64,000 nt of DNA from positions 21,481-85,480 of the forward strand of contig JAFVSN010000037.1 of NCBI GenBank assembly GCA_017503735.1, given 5' to 3'. Below are positions 1 to 7,914 of this stretch, piece after piece. Made by a program: the position numbers and the translations under genes. The stretch's first letter is position 1, and the number at the start of each line of letters is the position of its first letter. The stretch is from Lachnospiraceae bacterium (GTDB taxonomy: Bacteria; Bacillota; Clostridia; Lachnospirales; Lachnospiraceae). A model generated the notes under the pieces. That model was given only the letters and a program-made list of their open reading frames with translations, searched no databases and was not told the DNA's origin.

Positions 1-348
1 AAACGTCATCAAAATAACGTATGCCACAATAACGTAACAAAAAGCGAGGTTTGTCGTAGTAGTCAACATAATGTAAGTATAGAGTAACGCAAATCCCACC
101 GCCAAAACATAACGGATTGCCACCGACTCCTTTTTCCGTGAAAAAAGAAGGAAGGAAATCAAACACGGAAGCACGCATAACGTCGCAATAATCAAATAAC
201 TTCCCAATTCCCTTGCACCTTTAAAAACTTCCAATACGTATGCCACCGCAATTACCGCATTCATAACAGACATGCCTGTAAGGACCGTCTTATTCATGCT
301 TTTTGTTGCATTCTCTTTTACTGATAAATCTTCCGTTATGTACTTCAT
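1..348 (-). CDS. Partial multi-pass membrane protein, N-terminal 116 codons
   Basis: The reverse strand is open with no stop from an ATG at 346-348 to the window edge. The ATG has a good ribosome site upstream (AGGAGGAAGAGGGC). The 116 visible residues start with a charged tail of about 18 residues, followed by at least three hydrophobic helices at roughly residues 20-40, 50-72 and 78-116. Such short-loop helical bundles often form the sensory N-terminus of chemotaxis receptors or cyclic-di-GMP enzymes in Clostridia, but the cytoplasmic part lies outside the window. The function is therefore unknown. Confidence 0.7.
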   Translation of the reverse strand, partial: MKYITEDLSVKENATKSMNKTVLTGMSVMNAVIAVAYVLEVFKGARELGSYLIIATLCVLPCLISFLLFSRKKESVAIRYVLAVGFALLYTYIMLTTTTNLAFCYVIVAYVILMTF

Positions 349-496
349 GCCCTCTTCCTCCTATGTCCCTTCCATATTTTTCACAATTCAGACATCTTTG
401 TGGTATATAATATATTTTACAGTTTTTCAGCCACTTTTGTCAATTCATTTTTAACACATTATCTTGCATTTTTTCTGAAAATATTCACATTAACAA

Positions 497-531
497 CCAA
501 AGGCCGTGAATTACAAATCCACGGCCTTTGG
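497..531 (-). terminator. Stem-loop downstream of the arabinofuranosidase gene
   Basis: A perfect 12-bp stem (CCAAAGGCCGTG at 497-508 with CACGGCCTTTGG at 520-531) lies 20 bp past the arabinofuranosidase stop codon. The T-tract in the leftward direction is weak, so termination may be partial. Confidence 0.6.
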
Positions 532-551
532 GCTTATTTCATTATTTTTAC

Positions 552-2036
552 TTACTTCACTTTCAAACGAATCATATTGTAGGAGTGTGGCTCCAGCTCT
601 ACGCTATCAGCCTTTGCATTACCGTCGCGGGCAACTACCTCCTGAGTGTCTACGGAATTGGTCGCCTTCATATCGTCATGGTTCAAAATCTTATGCTCCA
701 GAACACTCTCTACGGCAAATCCTTCGAAACCAAGATCTAAAGTAACACTTTCCTTCATATTTCTGTTCACTACGAATACGGCCACTTCGCCTGCTTCTTC
801 GTTGTATACTGCGGAACAGTCTACATACGGGATGGCATCCCACTTGCCCGCTGCATACTTTTCACACTCACAGGTAGCCTTAAGAGCAGTACCGCGTCCG
901 TAACGGGAAGCATACATATACGGATAGAAGGTGGTCTGTAACCAAAGCTTACCGCCGGTTACGGTCATCACCGGAGCAATAACATTGACAAGCTGTGCCA
1001 GACAACCGATTTTTACACGGTCGGAATGGTTAATGAGGGAGTTCAACAAACTACCTACAACCAGCGCATCCTCCATGTTGTAAATATCCTCCAACTGCGG
1101 CGGAGCAATACTCCAACGCGGAATCTGCTTATCCGCTTCATTGGAATGGAACCATACATTCCACTCGTCGAAAGAAAGGTGAATGTCCTTCTCGCTCTTC
1201 TTTTCTTCCTTAATCTTATCACAAATCGCAACTACCTTCTCAATGAACTGATCCATATCGATGGAACTGCCCAGATACTCCTCTGTATTATCGTTACGAT
1301 TGCCGTAATAGCTATGTAAGGAAATATAATCAATGTGCTCATAGCACTCACGCAACACGGTCTCTTCCCACTCTCCGAAGGTCGGCATACCGCTGCCGGA
1401 GCTACCACAAGCAACCAATTCGATGGATGGGTCGGTCCACTTCATAATCTTTGCAGCTTCACAAGCCTTTCTTGCGTAATCCTTTGCCTCCAAGTGACAA
1501 ATCTGCCACGGACCGTCCATCTCGTTACCGAGGCACCAGGTACGAATACCGAACGGCTCCTCAAAACCGTTTTTACGACGCATGTCCGCAAAATAAGTAT
1601 CCGTTACGGCGTTACAGTACTCTACAAGATTTCCTGCTTCCTCCGCACCTCTGGTACCTAAGTTTACCGCCATCATAATCTCACTGCCCACACGCTTTGC
1701 CCATTCCTGGAACTCGTCGATACCCACCTGGTTCGTCTCGATGGTGCCCCAAGCCAGCTCCAAACGACGCGGACGTTTTGCCTTATCACCGGTACCGTCT
1801 TCCCAACGATAACCGGAAACGAAATTACCGCCCGGATAACGAACTAACGGAATCTTCATCTCCTTAATGGTTTCCAATACATCCCCACGAAATCCCATGT
1901 CATCCGCGGTCTCGTGACCCGGCTCGTAAATGCCGCCGTACACCGCACGTCCCAAATGCTCAATAAAGGAACCGTACAGTCTGTCATCAATCTTACTAAC
2001 AATCTTGTCCTTACTTAAACTAAGCTTTGCCTTCAT
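552..2036 (-). CDS. arfA: Alpha-L-arabinofuranosidase, GH51
   Basis: A 494-residue protein of normal GH51 length. It hydrolyses terminal alpha-L-arabinofuranosyl residues from arabinan or arabinoxylan oligosaccharides. The N-terminal (beta/alpha)8 barrel carries the acid/base Glu172 in CLGNEMDGPW and the nucleophile Glu291 in LSFDEWNVW. The family signature RYPGGNFVSGYRWEDGTG is at residues 66-83. The C-terminal part is beta-rich. There is no signal peptide, so it acts in the cytoplasm on imported oligosaccharides. The ATG at 2036 was chosen because it follows AAGGAAGGAG; an in-frame extension to 2087 has no ribosome site. It is divergent from an AraC regulator, which probably controls it. 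Confidence 0.93.
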   Translation of the reverse strand: MKAKLSLSKDKIVSKIDDRLYGSFIEHLGRAVYGGIYEPGHETADDMGFRGDVLETIKEMKIPLVRYPGGNFVSGYRWEDGTGDKAKRPRRLELAWGTIETNQVGIDEFQEWAKRVGSEIMMAVNLGTRGAEEAGNLVEYCNAVTDTYFADMRRKNGFEEPFGIRTWCLGNEMDGPWQICHLEAKDYARKACEAAKIMKWTDPSIELVACGSSGSGMPTFGEWEETVLRECYEHIDYISLHSYYGNRNDNTEEYLGSSIDMDQFIEKVVAICDKIKEEKKSEKDIHLSFDEWNVWFHSNEADKQIPRWSIAPPQLEDIYNMEDALVVGSLLNSLINHSDRVKIGCLAQLVNVIAPVMTVTGGKLWLQTTFYPYMYASRYGRGTALKATCECEKYAAGKWDAIPYVDCSAVYNEEAGEVAVFVVNRNMKESVTLDLGFEGFAVESVLEHKILNHDDMKATNSVDTQEVVARDGNAKADSVELEPHSYNMIRLKVK

Positions 2037-2149
2037 AAGAAACTCCTTCCTTCTGTAAAATCCGCCGTCTTTTCGGCGTATTATCATAATTTTATTGTAT
2101 CATCCTTTTTCTTGTTGTACATACACGATGTTGCAAAAAAACTAACATA

Positions 2150-2178
2150 TTGTGCAAACTTATTTTTTATGATATGCT
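2150..2178 (+). promoter_or_regulatory. Likely promoter of the AraC-type regulator
   Basis: TTGTGC (2150-2155) and TATGCT (2173-2178) are spaced by 17 bp, 44 bp before the regulator's start codon, in the divergent intergenic region. The match to sigma-A consensus is moderate. Confidence 0.45.
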
Positions 2179-2221
2179 ATTAAAAAAGCAAAAAACGTAC
2201 AAAAGAAAGGAGCCGGACCTC

Positions 2222-3004
2222 ATGCAGATAAAAAAAACAGGCTATCACCATACCCACGACACCTCTTTCCATATCGATCGTCCTTTCGGTTCCGGAGACT
2301 GGTTACTTCTTCTTGTATTTACACCGTCCCGCCTCGTCCTTAACGAAACGGAACATATCACGACAGAGCCTTATTTTATTTTGTACGACAACGGCACCCC
2401 ACAACATTACGGAGCTACCGACACCGACTACACCGACGACTGGGTACATCTGACTTTAAACGAACGTGATCTGGCACACTTAAAAGAACTGGGGATTCCC
2501 TTTGATACGCCGGTGTTTCTCAAAAACATAGAGCAGCTTTCAAAACTACTGGAATCCATCGCCTACGAGTTCCACTCTCCCCATCCGTTAAAGCAGGAAA
2601 ATTTAACCCTGTATCTACGCCTGTTTTTTAACTATCTGAGTGAAGAATTCGAGGCCATCCGGCATCGTGACCCACACTTTCTCCTGTTTAACCGCATCCG
2701 CAGCCAGATGTATAATGAGCCGTATTTATACCACTCCCCGGACGAACTGGCAAAAGAGGCGGGCCTTAGTCGTTCCTCTTTCCAGCACATCTACCGGAAG
2801 CTCTACGGCACCGGTGTCATCGCGGACCTGATCCGTGCCCGGACGGAATATGCCTGTTACCTCCTGTCCTCCACTACCCTTCCGGTGTATCAGATTGCGG
2901 ACACCTGCGGCTACCACAGTGAGATTCACTTTATGCGGCAGTTTAAAGAACAAACAGGAAAGACCCCGACAGAGTATCGAAGAAGTGTAACAAAGGAAGA
3001 ATAG
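2222..3004 (+). CDS. AraC/XylS-family transcriptional regulator
   Basis: 260 residues with the usual layout: an N-terminal cupin-like sensing region (about residues 1-150) and a C-terminal double helix-turn-helix. The first HTH is around SPDELAKEAGLSRSSFQHIY. The second ends with the family signature IADTCGYHSEIHFMRQFKEQTGKTPTEYRR, given here only to mark its position. It starts 185 bp from the divergent arabinofuranosidase, so an arabinose-responsive activator of that gene is the simplest reading. The ATG at 2222 follows AAAGGAGCCGGACCTC; an upstream in-frame start at 2150 has no ribosome site and overlaps the promoter. Confidence 0.85.
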   Translation: MQIKKTGYHHTHDTSFHIDRPFGSGDWLLLLVFTPSRLVLNETEHITTEPYFILYDNGTPQHYGATDTDYTDDWVHLTLNERDLAHLKELGIPFDTPVFLKNIEQLSKLLESIAYEFHSPHPLKQENLTLYLRLFFNYLSEEFEAIRHRDPHFLLFNRIRSQMYNEPYLYHSPDELAKEAGLSRSSFQHIYRKLYGTGVIADLIRARTEYACYLLSSTTLPVYQIADTCGYHSEIHFMRQFKEQTGKTPTEYRRSVTKEE

Positions 3005-3040
3005 CGCTTTTATCTTTCTCTCCGATTTTAAAAAAACTGC

Positions 3041-3069
3041 TTGCAATCTTTTTCATTCCGTGTTATGAT
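3041..3069 (+). promoter_or_regulatory. Promoter of the argS leader transcript
   Basis: TTGCAA (3041-3046) and TATGAT (3064-3069) are spaced by exactly 17 bp, about 30 bp before the leader peptide start. This is a good sigma-A promoter that places the leader peptide at the beginning of the argS mRNA. Confidence 0.65.
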
Positions 3070-3099
3070 ACACCTAAATTTTTTGAAAGGACAACTGCT

Positions 3100-3156
3100 A
3101 TGAATCCATTCTTGCAGAACAGCTTAAGACGCAGACAGAGACGTATGCTCTTGTAG
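3100..3156 (+). CDS. Arginine-rich leader peptide upstream of argS (18 aa)
   Basis: ATG at 3100 preceded by GAAAGGACAACTGCT, stop TAG at 3154-3156. The peptide reads MNPFLQNSLRRRQRRMLL, with five Arg codons in six consecutive positions (3127-3144). A short ORF with clustered Arg codons, its own ribosome site and promoter, and terminator hairpins before an arginyl-tRNA synthetase gene fits the classical leader-peptide attenuator. Most Firmicutes regulate aminoacyl-tRNA synthetase genes with T-boxes; no T-box specifier or TGGN element is seen here. Confidence 0.75.
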   Translation: MNPFLQNSLRRRQRRMLL

Positions 3157-3208
3157 CCTTGTGTATTATCGCACGGTTACAAGAGAGTACGTCTTGTGGC
3201 CGTGCGGT
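3150..3208 (+). promoter_or_regulatory. Competing RNA hairpins of the argS attenuator
   Basis: Strand 1 (CTTGTAGCC, 3150-3158, overlapping the leader stop codon) can pair with strand 2 (GGTTACAAG, 3175-3183). Strand 2 extended (3170-3184) can instead form a 15-bp hairpin with strand 3 (3192-3206), including two G-U pairs. The end of strand 3 (TGCGGT, 3203-3208) can pair with ACCGCA (3237-3242), which is also the 5' arm of the terminator. Logic inferred: a ribosome stalled at the Arg codons leaves strand 1 free, so 1:2 forms, strand 3 is released and blocks the terminator. A ribosome at the stop codon covers strand 1, so 2:3 forms and the terminator folds. Confidence 0.65.
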
Positions 3209-3234
3209 GCTGTGAAAGAATTCATAGAGACATG

Positions 3235-3279
3235 GAACCGCAACGGATTTCGCAGATGCGAGCCTTGCGGTTCTTTTTT
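3235..3279 (+). terminator. Attenuator terminator ahead of argS
   Basis: Nine-bp stem GAACCGCAA (3235-3243) with TTGCGGTTC (3265-3273), followed directly by six T residues (3274-3279). It lies between the leader peptide and argS, so full-length argS mRNA requires read-through. Confidence 0.8.
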
Positions 3280-3362
3280 GTTTCCGAAATCCGCCCCCCA
3301 CTATATGCGATTCCTTGTTACGTTTGCAACCTTTCAAAACATCATCACTTAGGAGGTTTCTT

Positions 3363-5105
3363 ATGAAAACAACACTTTGTAACCACATCACGACTGCACT
3401 TCCGGGCATTTCCGCGGACACCGTCGCAGAACTGTTGGCAGTCCCTCCGGAAGCAGCCATGGGCGACTTTGCCCTGCCTTGCTTTTCCTTTGCCAAAGCC
3501 TTGCGAAAAAGCCCTGCGCTTATTGCAGAGGATATAAAATCCGCTCTTTTTCCGGTTTTTACCATGCTTGGAATTGACCGTATCGAAACCGTGGGCGGCT
3601 ACTGCAACTTCTTTTTTAACCGCACCGCTTACGCCAAGGACTGTCTTCTCAAACTACAAACCGAGACTTTAGGTGTAGACCAACCGGGCACCGGCAAAAC
3701 CGTATGCATGGACTACTCCTCTCCCAACATTGCCAAAAACTTTCATGTAGGTCATTTGCGTACCACTGTCATCGGCAATTCTCTGTATAAAATTTTTGAC
3801 AAATTGGGCTGGCATGTGGTTCGTACTAACCACTTAGGCGACTGGGGTACCCAGTTCGGAAAGCTCATTGTCGCTTATAAGCTTTGGAGCAGCAAAGAAC
3901 AAGTAGAAGAAAAAGGAATCGAAGAATTGCTTCGGATCTATGTGAAGTTTAATGCCGAAGAAAAGGTACATCCGGAACTGACAGAGGATGCCCGCGCCTG
4001 GTTTGTGAAAATGGAGCAAAACGATCCGGAAGCACTTTCTTTCTGGAATTGGTTCAAGGACATCAGTATGATTGAATTTGAGCGTGTCTACAACCTACTC
4101 CACATGTCCTTTGACTCCTACACCGGAGAGAGCTTCTTCCGGGAAAAAGTCCCGGCACTGGTCACAGAACTCACGGAAAAGAACCTTCTTACGGAAAGTC
4201 AGGGAGCCAAAATCATTGACCTGTCGGCCTATGATATGCCACCTTGCCTTATCCTGAAAAATGACGGCGGTTCCATCTACCACTCCCGTGACATTGCAGC
4301 TGTCCTGTACCGAAAGGAAACCTATGACTTTGACAAATGTCTCTATGTTACAGGTCTCGAACAAAGCCTTCACTTTAAACAGGTCTTTCAGGCAGTGAAG
4401 CTCATGGGCTATGATTGGACAGACTCTCTGGTGCACATTCCTTACGGTCTGGTAAGTCTCGGAGGCTTGAAGCTTTCCACCCGTGGCGGACACATCATCT
4501 ACGCCGAGGATATTTTAAAGGAAGCCATTTCCCGTGCCCTTGCCGCCATCGAAGAAAAAAATCCGAACCTAACAGACAAAGAATCCGTGGCGCGGATGGT
4601 AGGCGTGGGCGCGGTTATTTTCCACGACCTCTTTAACCAGCGTATCAAAAACGTAGAATTCTCCTGGGACGAGGTCTTAAGCTTTGACGGCACCACCGGC
4701 CCTTATGTGCAGTACACCTGTGCCCGGGCAAAAAGCGTGTTGCGGAAAGGCAATTTCTGCTCCGATACCGCCGATATTGCCGACACCTCCGCTGGCATAG
4801 CAAAAGACACGCTTGCGGATATTGATTTTTCCGTTTTCACCGACGACTGCAGCTATGCCTTAATCAAGACGCTGTCCGGTTACAACGACGCGGTACAGGC
4901 CGCCGCCGAGCGTTACGAACCGTCCGTTATCGCACGGTATCTGATTTCCGTTGCCGCCGCCTTTAATAAATTCTACCATGAATGTTCCATTCTTCATGCC
5001 GAGGAGCATGAGAAAAAAGCCCGTCTGGTTCTGACGGACTTAGTACAAAAGGTATTAACAGACGGATGCGAATTGCTTGGCATGGAGTGTCCGGAGGAGA
5101 TGTAA
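3363..5105 (+). CDS. argS: Arginyl-tRNA synthetase
   Basis: 580 residues, class I synthetase that charges tRNA-Arg in the cytoplasm. The HIGH-type signature is FHVGHLRTT at residues 127-135. The KMSKS-equivalent loop is KLSTRGG at 370-376, the usual degenerate form in this family. The N-terminal additional domain (about 1-110) and the C-terminal anticodon-binding helical domain (about 455-580, with TGPYVQYTCARAKS before it) are both present. The ATG at 3363 follows AGGAGGTTTCTT. Expression is probably set by the upstream leader peptide and attenuator. It is monocistronic, ending at the terminator at 5148. Confidence 0.95.
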   Translation: MKTTLCNHITTALPGISADTVAELLAVPPEAAMGDFALPCFSFAKALRKSPALIAEDIKSALFPVFTMLGIDRIETVGGYCNFFFNRTAYAKDCLLKLQTETLGVDQPGTGKTVCMDYSSPNIAKNFHVGHLRTTVIGNSLYKIFDKLGWHVVRTNHLGDWGTQFGKLIVAYKLWSSKEQVEEKGIEELLRIYVKFNAEEKVHPELTEDARAWFVKMEQNDPEALSFWNWFKDISMIEFERVYNLLHMSFDSYTGESFFREKVPALVTELTEKNLLTESQGAKIIDLSAYDMPPCLILKNDGGSIYHSRDIAAVLYRKETYDFDKCLYVTGLEQSLHFKQVFQAVKLMGYDWTDSLVHIPYGLVSLGGLKLSTRGGHIIYAEDILKEAISRALAAIEEKNPNLTDKESVARMVGVGAVIFHDLFNQRIKNVEFSWDEVLSFDGTTGPYVQYTCARAKSVLRKGNFCSDTADIADTSAGIAKDTLADIDFSVFTDDCSYALIKTLSGYNDAVQAAAERYEPSVIARYLISVAAAFNKFYHECSILHAEEHEKKARLVLTDLVQKVLTDGCELLGMECPEEM

Positions 5106-5147
5106 GATATAGTGATTACCATTTCCTGAAAACTCCAATAACTAAGC

Positions 5148-5191
5148 AACGAGTAAGTCTTTTATTCATTAAGGCTTACTCGTTACTTTTT
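5148..5191. terminator. Terminator between argS and the AbiE pair
   Basis: Ten-bp perfect stem AACGAGTAAG (5148-5157) with CTTACTCGTT (5175-5184), followed by ACTTTTT on the plus strand. It sits between convergent genes and could act for both. Confidence 0.75.
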
Positions 5192-5208
5192 CAAATTTGT
5201 AACCTGCA

Positions 5209-6018
5209 TTACTCAAGTTCTTCCCCGTCAAAAAACGCACATATTCCTTCTACTGCTTCTTCTATAGGAATCTCCAACCAATTTTTATCTGATTTCTTTA
5301 CATTCTCTATATACCGTTTATTATCAAATATGGATCTTAAACGATTTCTAATGTCAAAAATATCATTTTCCCTCATACCGGAATCTTCATATATGTATAC
5401 TGCAAGACACTTCTTCAATTCACTAACCGACACCAAATCCTTCAAATATATAATGTCAAATACATCTTTAAATCTCGTAGAAAAGAAACCGAACTTTAAT
5501 AGCGAACGTAACTTTTCTGCAAGCATCTGCTCCATTGAATTAATCAATAGACTGGCCCCATCCTCTTGAATACATACATCAAAGCAATACTCCTCTTGCT
5601 CAATCTGAAGTTGCTTATGTACGCCTAAATCAATTTTACTTTTTACCACATTTCCGAACAAATCCCGGATTATTACATCAACACGTTTCCCATGATACTC
5701 TTGTTGGCTGAGTTCTTCAAACGCACCGACGGATTGTATCGTAATTCCATCTACACAATTCATTCTTTGTATAAACCTCTTTATGGATTCATCTTCTAAA
5801 GAATACCGAATAAAATCAATATCTATATCCTGCGTAGCTCGTCTGATATTTCCTGTTACACTGCGCATTACTACTCCACCTTTTATCGTAACATTACGAC
5901 ATAAGGAACTGTTTGCGATTGCCATCAAAATAATATCCTGACAGACACGTGCTTCTGCATTTTTTCTGGAATATCCCTCTTCTACAAATCTCTCTACCCA
6001 ATCCCTAATATTATACAC
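5209..6018 (-). CDS. AbiEii-type nucleotidyltransferase toxin
   Basis: 269 residues. Matches the AbiEii/AbiGii family: a DNA-polymerase-beta-like nucleotidyltransferase with GG-x-MR (residues 47-52) followed by TQDIDIDF (62-69), which carries the metal-binding Asp pair, and the later AEKLRSLLKF-type helix. In characterised type IV toxin-antitoxin systems such toxins modify tRNA or other NTP-linked targets and cause abortive infection or growth arrest. Start is GTG at 6018, with GGAGGTG upstream inside the antitoxin gene. The antitoxin stop and this start overlap as TAGTG, a sign of translational coupling. Confidence 0.85.
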   Translation of the reverse strand: MYNIRDWVERFVEEGYSRKNAEARVCQDIILMAIANSSLCRNVTIKGGVVMRSVTGNIRRATQDIDIDFIRYSLEDESIKRFIQRMNCVDGITIQSVGAFEELSQQEYHGKRVDVIIRDLFGNVVKSKIDLGVHKQLQIEQEEYCFDVCIQEDGASLLINSMEQMLAEKLRSLLKFGFFSTRFKDVFDIIYLKDLVSVSELKKCLAVYIYEDSGMRENDIFDIRNRLRSIFDNKRYIENVKKSDKNWLEIPIEEAVEGICAFFDGEELE

Positions 6019-6560
6019 TAAAACACCTCCGACTCTAACCGCTCTATAATCTTACTACTCTTCGGAAAAGCCGCTGCCATCTCCTGTACTTCCTGAATAT
6101 CCAACTCGTTTACCAGCTTTCTGTATCGTCCGATTATCTCCTTGTAGTAATCGTAAGGTAGTTTTGACTTATTTCGCACAACTTCAATCAGCATACGCTC
6201 CTTACTGTAAATCTTAATCTCATAGTCAATCTGTTTTTCCCTAACTACTCCCAGTTTCACCACTTCCTTGGGCAAGAAACACTGCTTTACACGTTTATCC
6301 TTCATCTTAGATGCATCCCGGTCTGTTGCCAAATGGGAATAATCCGGAATTGTATCTGTCAGACCATAATGATAAAATGCGCTATCCATCGTTAAAATAG
6401 CGTCCGGATATTTTTTCGCAAGAATCTCTTCCTCTGATGCATATTGCGTGTCCGAATATATCCCTTTTTCTAATTGAAATAACTCACCCTTCTCAATTAC
6501 TTTACGCATTTGATAATCAGACCCGTATTTCTCTATACACTCCTGATAAGTATATAACAT
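6018..6560 (-). CDS. AbiEi-type antitoxin / transcriptional regulator
   Basis: 180 residues, directly upstream of the AbiEii toxin and overlapping it by 1 nt. The N-terminal helical part (about 1-75, with an ERGELFQLEKGIY-like wing) resembles the AbiEi winged-helix domain; the remainder is the AbiEi C-terminal antitoxin region. In known systems AbiEi represses its own operon by binding inverted repeats in the promoter, and an inverted repeat is present just upstream here. The pair is chromosomal, outside the prophage, and could act in phage defence. Confidence 0.8.
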   Translation of the reverse strand: MLYTYQECIEKYGSDYQMRKVIEKGELFQLEKGIYSDTQYASEEEILAKKYPDAILTMDSAFYHYGLTDTIPDYSHLATDRDASKMKDKRVKQCFLPKEVVKLGVVREKQIDYEIKIYSKERMLIEVVRNKSKLPYDYYKEIIGRYRKLVNELDIQEVQEMAAAFPKSSKIIERLESEVF

Positions 6561-6585
6561 CCTCTCACCTCCGTTTTAATATTCC

Positions 6586-6658
6586 TCCGCTTTTTTTATG
6601 TTTTGCGGATGTTCACTTTAATTATACCACAAGATTACTATCTGTCAACTGTTTTTCA
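6586..6658 (-). promoter_or_regulatory. Promoter and inverted repeat of the AbiE operon
   Basis: On the minus strand TTGACA (6653-6658) and TATAAT (6631-6636) are separated by 16 bp, a near-perfect sigma-A promoter. Downstream of it an inverted repeat TCCGC/GCGGA (6586-6590 and 6605-6609) flanks an AT-rich centre. It is a plausible AbiEi operator between promoter and start codon. Confidence 0.75.
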
Positions 6659-6690
6659 ATATTATAAGCCATGACATTCTTATATACATA

Positions 6691-6732
6691 AAAAGGTCGC
6701 ATCCGCAGTCCTCGCCACAGATACGACCTTTT
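6691..6732 (-). terminator. Terminator of the downstream XRE-TPR gene
   Basis: AAAAGGTCG...CGACCTTTTT with an AT/AT inner extension forms a stem-loop ending a few bases past the stop codon at 6737. The loop sequence CCGCAG...CGCCACAG recurs in the hairpin after the neighbouring paralogue. Confidence 0.7.
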
Positions 6733-6736
6733 TCTC

Positions 6737-7666
6737 TTACTCCTGCTTTTCCAGCTTTTCTTTACACCGTTTCGCCTGCTCTCTCGGCCAATTTGCACTT
6801 ACATCAGAACCTTTTTCAAGCAACATATCCACCAGCCTCATCCAAGCCTCATAGGCCTTGTCGTATTCTCCCAGCTTCTCCCGACAGAACGCAATGGCAA
6901 CTAAGGACTCCAACCATCTTGACTGCAATTCCAAATGCTTTTCCCAATATGGAAATGCCTCATCATACTTTTCCAGCTCTGCACATACATCCCCGGCGTA
7001 ACCGTAAAAGCGAGGGTCCTCCGGATATTTTGCAATGGCATCCTTCACCACCTTGTAACATTCCTCATACTGTTTTGCCCAATAATAAGCACATACTAAG
7101 GAAACCAGTTCTCCCACATTTTCCGGTTCATTCTCTACTGCCTGCAACTGCTCCTCAATACACCTCTGGCCCTCTCCCAAATCAGCACGGACAGAAATCA
7201 TACAACCTTTCATAAGATAGTAAAACTCTGTATCATTTTCCTTGCTCAGTTCCATTGACTTTCCGTAGTACTCCAATGTTTTCTTTTTACAAACACCTCT
7301 CATTACATTATGCAGCCAACCATATCCCCGATAATCCTCCGCCGTCATGGTGCCTTCTTTTTCCATTCGCTGGTATTCCTGATACGCCGTCATAAAATCA
7401 TCATGCTTATAAGTATCCTCATACACCGCCAACAACCGGTCCGCCAAATTGGTGTATCCCTGCGGGCTTTCCTTAAACAAATCATCCACCAGCACACCAT
7501 ACAATTTCGATAGTTCCGGTAACATCATCACATCCGGAAATGTCGCTCCCGTTTCCCAACGTGACACCGACTGGGCACTTACCCCAAGCTTTTCCGCCAC
7601 CTGCTCCTGGGTCATCTTCTGCTCCTGTCTCAGCTTTCTGAGATTCTTTGAAAAATTATCGTTCAT
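6737..7666 (-). CDS. XRE-family regulator with tetratricopeptide-like repeats (copy 1)
   Basis: 309 residues. Residues 1-62 form a helix-turn-helix domain (LRKLRQEQKMTQEQVAEKLG, then VSAQSVSRWETGATFPDV). The remaining helical part has repeated Tyr/Trp-rich pairs such as YAGDVCAELEKYDEAFPYWEKHLEL, a TPR-like solenoid that in related Firmicute regulators binds peptides or partner proteins. It is paralogous over its whole length to the gene at 7915-8853, on the same strand, and both have similar upstream palindromes and downstream hairpins. ATG at 7666 follows AAGGAGAGTATAGA; longer in-frame starts read through the operator region. Confidence 0.8.
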   Translation of the reverse strand: MNDNFSKNLRKLRQEQKMTQEQVAEKLGVSAQSVSRWETGATFPDVMMLPELSKLYGVLVDDLFKESPQGYTNLADRLLAVYEDTYKHDDFMTAYQEYQRMEKEGTMTAEDYRGYGWLHNVMRGVCKKKTLEYYGKSMELSKENDTEFYYLMKGCMISVRADLGEGQRCIEEQLQAVENEPENVGELVSLVCAYYWAKQYEECYKVVKDAIAKYPEDPRFYGYAGDVCAELEKYDEAFPYWEKHLELQSRWLESLVAIAFCREKLGEYDKAYEAWMRLVDMLLEKGSDVSANWPREQAKRCKEKLEKQE

Positions 7667-7690
7667 TCTATACTCTCCTTTTATCACTCC

Positions 7691-7750
7691 GCAAATCCGG
7701 CACGCGTTACCGGATTTGCATTCCATCACAACTTCAAGAAGACTTCTTGA
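7691..7750 (-). promoter_or_regulatory. Palindromes upstream of XRE-TPR copy 1
   Basis: Two inverted repeats lie 25-85 bp before the start: a 10-bp stem GCAAATCCGG/CCGGATTTGC (7691-7700, 7710-7719), and the 17-bp palindrome TCAAGAAGACTTCTTGA (7734-7750). A TATGAT element (minus strand, about 7756-7761) sits just upstream of the second. Close counterparts precede the paralogue, which suggests shared or autogenous regulation. Confidence 0.55.
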
Positions 7751-7873
7751 CTTTATCATACAGGAAAGTATACAAAAAATCCATATCACAATTTAAGTGA
7801 ATTTTCTCAGTTTCTAAGAGTTTCATCAAAGTAAAGCTCGGTAAAATCTCACTTTTTACCGATAAATACAGAA

Positions 7874-7908
7874 GGTTCGCATCCGCAGCCACGCCACAGA
7901 TGCGAACC
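7874..7908 (-). terminator. Stem-loop after XRE-TPR copy 2
   Basis: GGTTCGCATC (7874-7883) pairs perfectly with GATGCGAACC (7899-7908) immediately after the stop codon at 7915. It is homologous in position and loop sequence to the hairpin at 6691. There is no strong T-run, so it may be an attenuating or mRNA-protecting stem. Confidence 0.6.
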
Positions 7909-7914
7909 ATGTCT

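Noticed and set aside
3161-3352. 63-aa plus-strand ORF between the leader peptide and argS
   Set aside because: It runs through the attenuator hairpins and the terminator, has no ribosome site, and its composition reflects the RNA stems.
3005-3362. T-box riboswitch for argS
   Set aside because: No specifier-loop AGUA/GNUG features and no TGGN antiterminator bulge were found; the leader-peptide model explains the region better.
5209-6560. AbiE pair as part of the prophage
   Set aside because: It lies 9 kb outside attL among chromosomal genes. Any defence role is independent of this prophage.
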